Assembly: GCF_005144585.1 (NCBI RefSeq)
Contig: NZ_SSMQ01000081.1
Location: 1-56,997, forward strand
Origin: Polyangium fumosum
Lineage (GTDB): Bacteria > Myxococcota_A > Polyangia > Polyangiales > Polyangiaceae
Direction: 5' to 3'
DNA length: 56,997 nt
Positions 52,867-56,997 of the stretch are shown one piece after another. The translations under genes were made by a program, and so were the position numbers. The first letter of the stretch is position 1. Every line of letters starts with the position of its first letter. A model generated the notes under the pieces. That model did not search any database. It saw only the letters and a program-made list of their open reading frames with translations, and had not been told where the DNA came from.

Positions 52867-52891
52867 AAAAGTGAACGCCTCGTTCACTTTT
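52867..52891. promoter_or_regulatory. TetR operator 1 or terminator hairpin
   Basis: Perfect 11-bp inverted repeat AAAAGTGAACG / CGTTCACTTTT with 3-base spacer. It shares the GTGAAC/GTTCAC core with operator 2. It begins 22 bases after the protease stop and ends in T4, so it may also act as a rho-independent terminator of that gene. Confidence 0.65.
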
Positions 52892-52910
52892 CGCCTGCCC
52901 ATCCTTGACG

Positions 52911-52947
52911 TCTCTCTAAAGTGAACGTACGGTTCACTTTAGAGAGA
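52911..52947. promoter_or_regulatory. TetR operator 2 (long palindrome)
   Basis: Perfect 16-bp arms (TCTCTCTAAAGTGAAC / GTTCACTTTAGAGAGA) around a 5-base centre, ending 4 bases before the TetR GTG. It covers the ribosome site and the region downstream of a TTGACG -35-like element at 52904, so the repressor would block its own expression. Confidence 0.72.
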
Positions 52948-52951
52948 CGAC

Positions 52952-53572
52952 GTGGCAAGACATCTCAACGAACAGGTGCGCGAGCGGGTCTTTCGCGCGG
53001 CCGAGGAGGTGTTTGCCCAGGCCGGGTACCAGGGCGCGACGATGGCGGCCATCGCCACGCGCGCCGGGGTCTCGACGGGCAACATCTATCGGTATTTCGA
53101 GCACAAGGACGCGCTGTTCTACGCGGTGCTCCCGGATGAATTCGCGGCGCGGTTCCTCCGGCTCACGCGCAGACGCGTGCAAGCGCTCGTGCGCGCGCCC
53201 GCGCCCACGGAGCTCGACGCGGGCGCGGAGGAGCGCGGCGAGGAGCTGCTCCGTTTCTGGATCGAGCATCGATGGAAGATCATCACGCTCCTCGATCGGG
53301 CCCAGGGATCCCGGCACGAGGGGTTCGCCGAGGCGTTCGTGCGGGAGCTCATGCGCCCCTCGCTCGCCAGGCTCCGCAAAGACGCGCCGCAAAGGCGCGT
53401 GAGCCCCGTCGCGCGTTTCGTCCTCCAAACGATCTTCCGCAACACGGTCCGTACGATCGTGTCGATCCTCGAATCCCACGAGGACGAGGCGCAGATCCGC
53501 AAGGCCTTTCAAGGGTTCTGGAGTTATCAGCTCGCCGGTTTGTCCGGCTTCGCCAAATGGGTGCAGTCATGA
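52952..53572 (+). CDS. TetR-family transcriptional regulator
   Basis: 206 residues from GTG at 52952. N-terminal TetR DNA-binding domain: VRERVFRAAEEVFAQAGYQG, MAAIATRAGVSTGNIYRYFE and HKDALFYAVLP. The C-terminal ligand domain has no close similarity I can name. It overlaps the amidase gene by ATGA, so the amidase and later genes are probably in its regulon, controlled through the two upstream palindromes. Likely an autorepressor. Confidence 0.9.
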   Translation: MARHLNEQVRERVFRAAEEVFAQAGYQGATMAAIATRAGVSTGNIYRYFEHKDALFYAVLPDEFAARFLRLTRRRVQALVRAPAPTELDAGAEERGEELLRFWIEHRWKIITLLDRAQGSRHEGFAEAFVRELMRPSLARLRKDAPQRRVSPVARFVLQTIFRNTVRTIVSILESHEDEAQIRKAFQGFWSYQLAGLSGFAKWVQS

Positions 53573-54993
53573 GCCAAGATCTCTGGGAGCTCGACGCGGT
53601 CGGGCAGGCAGCCCTCGTGCAATCCGGCGAGGTGAGCGCGCTCGACCTCGTGGACGCGGCCATCGCGCGTATCGAGACACTCGAACCCGTGGTCCATGCG
53701 ATTGCGAGCGTGGACTTCGACGCGGCCCGGGCGAAAGCCCGATCGCGGCCGACCGGCCCCCTCGGCGGCGTGCCGTTCCTCCTCAAGGACCTGCTCGCGT
53801 ATCCCGGGCACAAGCTCACGATGGGCTCGCGGCTCTTCCGCGATCACGTCGCGCCGGCCGGGTCGCCTTATACCGAGCGGTTCGACGCCGCGGGGCTCGT
53901 CACGCTCGGAAAAACCACGACGAGCGAGTTTGGCCTCCTCGGCAGCACGGAGACGCTCCTCGCCGGGATCACCCGCAATCCGTGGAACCTCGCGAAATCG
54001 GCGACGGGCTCGTCCGGCGGCGCCGCGGCCGCGGTCGCGTGCGGCATGGTGCCGATGGCGCATGCGAGCGACGGCGGAGGATCGATTCGCATCCCCGCGT
54101 CCGCGTGTGGCCTCTTTGGCTTCAAGCCGGGGCGCAGGCGGTGCGTGTCCACGGGGTACGCCGACGCCTTCGAGCTCCTCATCGAGCATTGCGTGAGCCG
54201 GAGCGTGCGCGACAGCGCGCTCTTGTTGTCATTGACGGAGGACCCGGGCGCCAAACCCGCGGTCGGATACGTGGATCGCCCCCTCGATCGAACCTTGCGT
54301 ATCGGCGTGTACACGACGACGCTCCGCGGCCGGGCGCCCGATCCCGACGTGATGCATTCGCTCGCGCAGGCGATGCGGCTCTGCGCCGACCTCGGGCACG
54401 AGGTGGTGGAAGCGCCGCCGCCGCCCGTCGACGGCGCGTCGCTCTCCGACGCGTTTTTCACGCTGCCCGGCAGCGGAATGCACGACCTCGCCCGCACCAT
54501 GGAGAGCATGCTCGGTCGACCCGTCGGCGAGGACGACCTCGAGCCCTTCACCCTCGCGCTGATCCACCATGTTCGCAGCTTGCCCGAGGGCGCCCGCGCG
54601 CGCGCGGAGGCCGCGTTTGCCCACGCGTCCGCGCAAATGCTCTCCTACATGGCGAGCTACGACGTTCTCCTGTGCCCGACCCTCCCCGTGGCGCCGTACG
54701 ACCTCGGCACGCTCGCGCCGGGGCTCGATCGCGAGCTGCTCGTTCGCCGCACGGAGGTGCTCGCGGGGTACACGCCCATCTACAGCATCGCGGGTGTGCC
54801 GGCCATGTCCGTGCCGCTCGGCTCCTCGGAATCGGGTTTGCCGGTCGGCAGCCATTTTGCAGCGAAGCTCGGACAGGAGGCGACCCTGCTCGGCCTCGCC
54901 TATCAGCTCGAAGAGGCCGCTCCGTGGCGGCACCGCTGGCCCGCGGTGACGCGCGCCGCGCGGGAGGGAAGCGTATCCTCGCGACCGTGCTAG
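53569..54993 (+). CDS. Amidase (amidase-signature family)
   Basis: 474 residues. Ser-cisSer-Lys triad: Lys73 in LGGVPFLLKDLLAYPG, Ser148 in SATGSSGGAAAAVA and Ser172 in DGGGSIRIPASAC. Other signature features: GKTTTSEFGLLGSTETLLAG and FGFKPGRRR. Hydrolyses amides (fatty amides, aryl amides or peptides; not resolved). Directly coupled to the TetR gene and 13 bases before the 2OG-Fe gene, so part of a metabolic operon with an inducible small-molecule substrate. Confidence 0.91.
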   Translation: MSQDLWELDAVGQAALVQSGEVSALDLVDAAIARIETLEPVVHAIASVDFDAARAKARSRPTGPLGGVPFLLKDLLAYPGHKLTMGSRLFRDHVAPAGSPYTERFDAAGLVTLGKTTTSEFGLLGSTETLLAGITRNPWNLAKSATGSSGGAAAAVACGMVPMAHASDGGGSIRIPASACGLFGFKPGRRRCVSTGYADAFELLIEHCVSRSVRDSALLLSLTEDPGAKPAVGYVDRPLDRTLRIGVYTTTLRGRAPDPDVMHSLAQAMRLCADLGHEVVEAPPPPVDGASLSDAFFTLPGSGMHDLARTMESMLGRPVGEDDLEPFTLALIHHVRSLPEGARARAEAAFAHASAQMLSYMASYDVLLCPTLPVAPYDLGTLAPGLDRELLVRRTEVLAGYTPIYSIAGVPAMSVPLGSSESGLPVGSHFAAKLGQEATLLGLAYQLEEAAPWRHRWPAVTRAAREGSVSSRPC

Positions 54994-55006
54994 GGTAGCG
55001 CCCATC

Positions 55007-55765
55007 ATGCCGCCTGCCGAGTTCGAACCGCCGATCACCGCGCCTTCCGACATCGTGGAAGTGGTGCGGCGGCAGGGGTTTGCCGTCGCGAGCTCGTCCT
55101 TCCTTCATGGCCTCACCGGCGCGCCGCGCGTGGACTTCTCCGCGCTCGCCGCGGAATGGGACGACATGCCGCTCGACCCGTACCTCAAGGACGGCGGGCG
55201 TTACCGGCGGCGCCGGCATGCATCGTTTCTCGTCGACGAAGCTTCCTGCCAGCTCGTCCCGCACCGCGCGCACTTTCAGCCCCTGCAATACAATGCGCTC
55301 CACGGCGGCATGGAGCGCTGGTTCGAGCCGATGCGGCAAACCCTGATCGGGCAGCCGTTCTGGTCGACCTTGCTCACGGGCCTCGGGCGGCTCTGCTCCG
55401 ACATCACGCGCCCGGCGCCCTGGTACGTCGAGGCACACCAGTTTCGCATTGACACGAGCGAGGGAATCGGGCGGCCCACGCCGGAGGGGGCGCATCGCGA
55501 CGGCGTCGACTTCGTCGCGTTGTTCCTCATCGAGCGCCAGGGGATTCGCGGCGGCGAGACCCGCGTCTTCGACGCGCGGGGCCCGCAGGGGATCCGCTTC
55601 ACGCTCACCGAGCCCTGGTCGTTCCTCTTGCTCGACGACGAACGCGTGATCCACGAGTCCACGCCGATCCAGCCGCTCCTCGGCGGAGAATCGGGGGCGC
55701 TGCCGTACGGACATCGCGATACGCTGGTCCTCACGTACCGCAGGAATGGGTTTCAGGACCGGTGA
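55007..55765 (+). CDS. 2-oxoglutarate/Fe(II)-dependent dioxygenase (PF10014 type)
   Basis: 252 residues. It contains the HxD iron motif in TPEGAHRDGVDFVALFLIE and a distal His in ERVIHESTPIQPLL, with an Arg in TYRRNG for 2-oxoglutarate. The family (2OG-Fe_Oxy_2) includes free-amino-acid hydroxylases such as isoleucine dioxygenase. It follows the amidase by 13 bases, hinting at hydroxylation of an amino acid or amide substrate made by the neighbour. The N-terminal about 60 residues are less conserved. Confidence 0.84.
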   Translation: MPPAEFEPPITAPSDIVEVVRRQGFAVASSSFLHGLTGAPRVDFSALAAEWDDMPLDPYLKDGGRYRRRRHASFLVDEASCQLVPHRAHFQPLQYNALHGGMERWFEPMRQTLIGQPFWSTLLTGLGRLCSDITRPAPWYVEAHQFRIDTSEGIGRPTPEGAHRDGVDFVALFLIERQGIRGGETRVFDARGPQGIRFTLTEPWSFLLLDDERVIHESTPIQPLLGGESGALPYGHRDTLVLTYRRNGFQDR

Positions 55766-55816
55766 ACCTGCGCGCGCCTCTTGACAGGGGCGGCCATATT
55801 CGATTCTCTTGGGTTC

Positions 55817-56821
55817 ATGGGCGCGGGTCACGCAACGGGAGATCTACCGGCGGCTTATGCGCTGCACCTGGTCGATCTCGCGGCGCGGTGGGGCGTCGCG
55901 CCCGACGAGCTGCTCTCCGGGCTCGGGCTCACGCGTGAATCCTTGACGAACCCGGCGGCCCGGATTTCTCTGGAGACCACGGGCACGCTCGTCAAGCGCG
56001 CGATGAAGCTCACCGGGGAGCCGGGGCTCGCGTTTTTCATGGGCCTCCAGATGCGCCTCTCGTCGCACGGGTATCTCGGCTTCGCGGCCATGACGGCCGG
56101 GACGATCCGCCAGGCGATCGAGCTTGCCATTCGTTTCGTGCCGACACGAACGACGGCGCTCGCGTTTCACCTGCACGTCGAGGGGGAGACGGCGTCCCTC
56201 GTCTTCGAGGAGCGCGCGCCCCTCGGCGAGGCGCGGGAGTTCATCCTCGGCGCGCTCATGATGGGCATTGCCCGGATTGGCCGGGACATCACGAAAAAGG
56301 AGCTCGTGGGGGACGCGGACCTCGCGTTCGAGGCGCCTCCCCATTTCGAGCGGTTCGCGCACCTCGCGCCGGGCAAGGTTCGTTTTGGGCAGCCCTCGAA
56401 CCGCATCATTTTCGCCTCCTCGGTGCTCGACTTGCCCCTCGACATGGCCGATCCCGTGGCGATGCAGCTCGCGCGCGAGCAATGCGAGCGGGAAATGCAG
56501 GCCCTCGGCCAGGACGATCGGACGGCGGCCAAGGTCCGCGAGCTCTTGCCGCTTTCGGAAGGGTATCGCTCGCTCGAAGAGATCGCGCAGCACCTCGGCG
56601 TCTCGCCGCGCACGTTGAAACGGCGCCTCGCGGACGCGGCCACTTCCTATTCCGACATCCTCGACGAGCTGCGGCAGGAGCGCGCCATGCTCCTCCTCCG
56701 GGACGAGAGCCTCTCGCGCGAGCAAATCGCCGAGCGGCTCGGCTACTCCGACGCGGCGAACTTCGCGCGCGCCTTCCGGCGCTGGACGGGCCGAACCCCC
56801 GGCATGCTCCGCAAACCCTGA
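55817..56821 (+). CDS. AraC-family transcriptional regulator (OruR/ArgR-type N-domain)
   Basis: 334 residues from ATG at 55817; a TTG at 55781 in the same frame reads as a promoter -35 (TTGACA) rather than a start. The N-terminal ligand domain (about 1-210) has the layout of the arabinose-binding-like domain of OruR/ArgR regulators (FMGLQMRLSSHGYLGFAAMT). Two HTH motifs at the C-terminus: SLEEIAQHLGVSPRTLKRRL and SREQIAERLGYSDAANFARA, then FRRWTGRTPGMLRK. Fourth gene in the TetR-amidase-dioxygenase run, possibly an activator. Confidence 0.88.
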   Translation: MGAGHATGDLPAAYALHLVDLAARWGVAPDELLSGLGLTRESLTNPAARISLETTGTLVKRAMKLTGEPGLAFFMGLQMRLSSHGYLGFAAMTAGTIRQAIELAIRFVPTRTTALAFHLHVEGETASLVFEERAPLGEAREFILGALMMGIARIGRDITKKELVGDADLAFEAPPHFERFAHLAPGKVRFGQPSNRIIFASSVLDLPLDMADPVAMQLAREQCEREMQALGQDDRTAAKVRELLPLSEGYRSLEEIAQHLGVSPRTLKRRLADAATSYSDILDELRQERAMLLLRDESLSREQIAERLGYSDAANFARAFRRWTGRTPGMLRKP

Positions 56822-56826
56822 CCTTT

Positions 56827-56851
56827 AGAGCGCCGAACGGTTCGGCGCTCT
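56827..56851 (+). terminator. Stem-loop after the AraC gene
   Basis: Perfect 11-bp stem AGAGCGCCGAA / TTCGGCGCTCT with loop CGG, 5 bases after the stop. No T-run, so possibly factor-dependent. Beyond it, 56852-56997 shows no gene. Confidence 0.5.
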
Positions 56852-56997
56852 GCGAGATCGCGAAGCGAGCTCGCCTCGGGGAACAGTTCTGGTCCTTCTG
56901 ACCCGGGGTCGCCAACCCCGCGGATCTTGGCTGGATTGCGACGGATGGAGAGGGCCTCCGCCGCGAGCGTGGTGCCCTTTCCGCCGCCCTTTCCTTC

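Noticed and set aside
55781-55816. TTG start for the AraC gene
   Set aside because: The codon forms a TTGACA -35-like element and ATG at 55817 fits the family N-terminus.

Overview
The window looks like chromosome of a high-GC myxobacterium, probably of the Polyangium/Sorangium group (order Polyangiales). The evidence is consistently GC-rich third codon positions, many PAS and receiver-domain signalling proteins, lipoproteins with Gly/Ser spacers after the lipobox, a surface protein with a MYXO-CTERM-like C-terminal tag, and a cluster with a Ras-like GTPase and an OmpA protein. No rRNA, tRNA, CRISPR array, transposase or phage gene was recognised. Most genes abut their neighbours, often with 4-bp ATGA or GTGA overlaps.

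Region 1 (1-10.2 kb, all minus): a chemosensory-type group (REC-STAS, Hpt-REC, CheW, CheR cut by the window edge), a secreted alpha/beta hydrolase lipoprotein, a small membrane protein, aquaporin Z, a large GAF/PAS histidine kinase and a class IV aminotransferase. Region 2 (10.2-20 kb): a second PAS kinase whose frame is broken twice, NhaA, a beta-propeller lipoprotein, a carotenoid oxygenase divergent from a MarR regulator with twin operators, and a cysteine-rich MYXO-CTERM protein. Region 3 (20-30.5 kb): an ArsR/SRPBCC-cupin pair under a palindromic operator, a SUKH / radical SAM / PLP-enzyme run, envelope proteins, an RsbR-like PAS-STAS protein, a ferritin-like lipoprotein and RsmG.

Region 4 (30.6-35.3 kb, minus) is a five-gene operon: coiled-coil protein, OmpA protein with a cytosolic sensor-like half, Ras-like GTPase, histidine kinase and double-receiver regulator. 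It reads as an envelope-to-cytoplasm signalling unit. Region 5 (35.5-45.7 kb): a DUF4139 lipoprotein, a DinB protein, a 21-bp-periodic minisatellite, an MFS exporter, a DUF1269 protein, a frameshifted glycogen-debranching-type enzyme, an SDR/HxlR divergent pair and an LCM-type methyltransferase.

Region 6 (45.7-49.8 kb, minus) is the most notable locus: a microviridin-type graspetide cluster with an ABC exporter, a 69-residue precursor and MdnB-like and MdnC-like ATP-grasp ligases. The precursor has a TxKYPSD core but carries Asp at both side-chain acceptor positions, four cysteines and a second degenerate core. Region 7 (49.9-57 kb, plus): a lipoprotein, a papain-like protease with a TerB-like domain and a poly-acidic tail, then a TetR regulator (under two strong palindromes), amidase, 2OG-Fe dioxygenase and AraC regulator in tandem.

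Single-base frame breaks occur in the second PAS kinase (two) and the debranching enzyme (one). They could be assembly errors or real decay.
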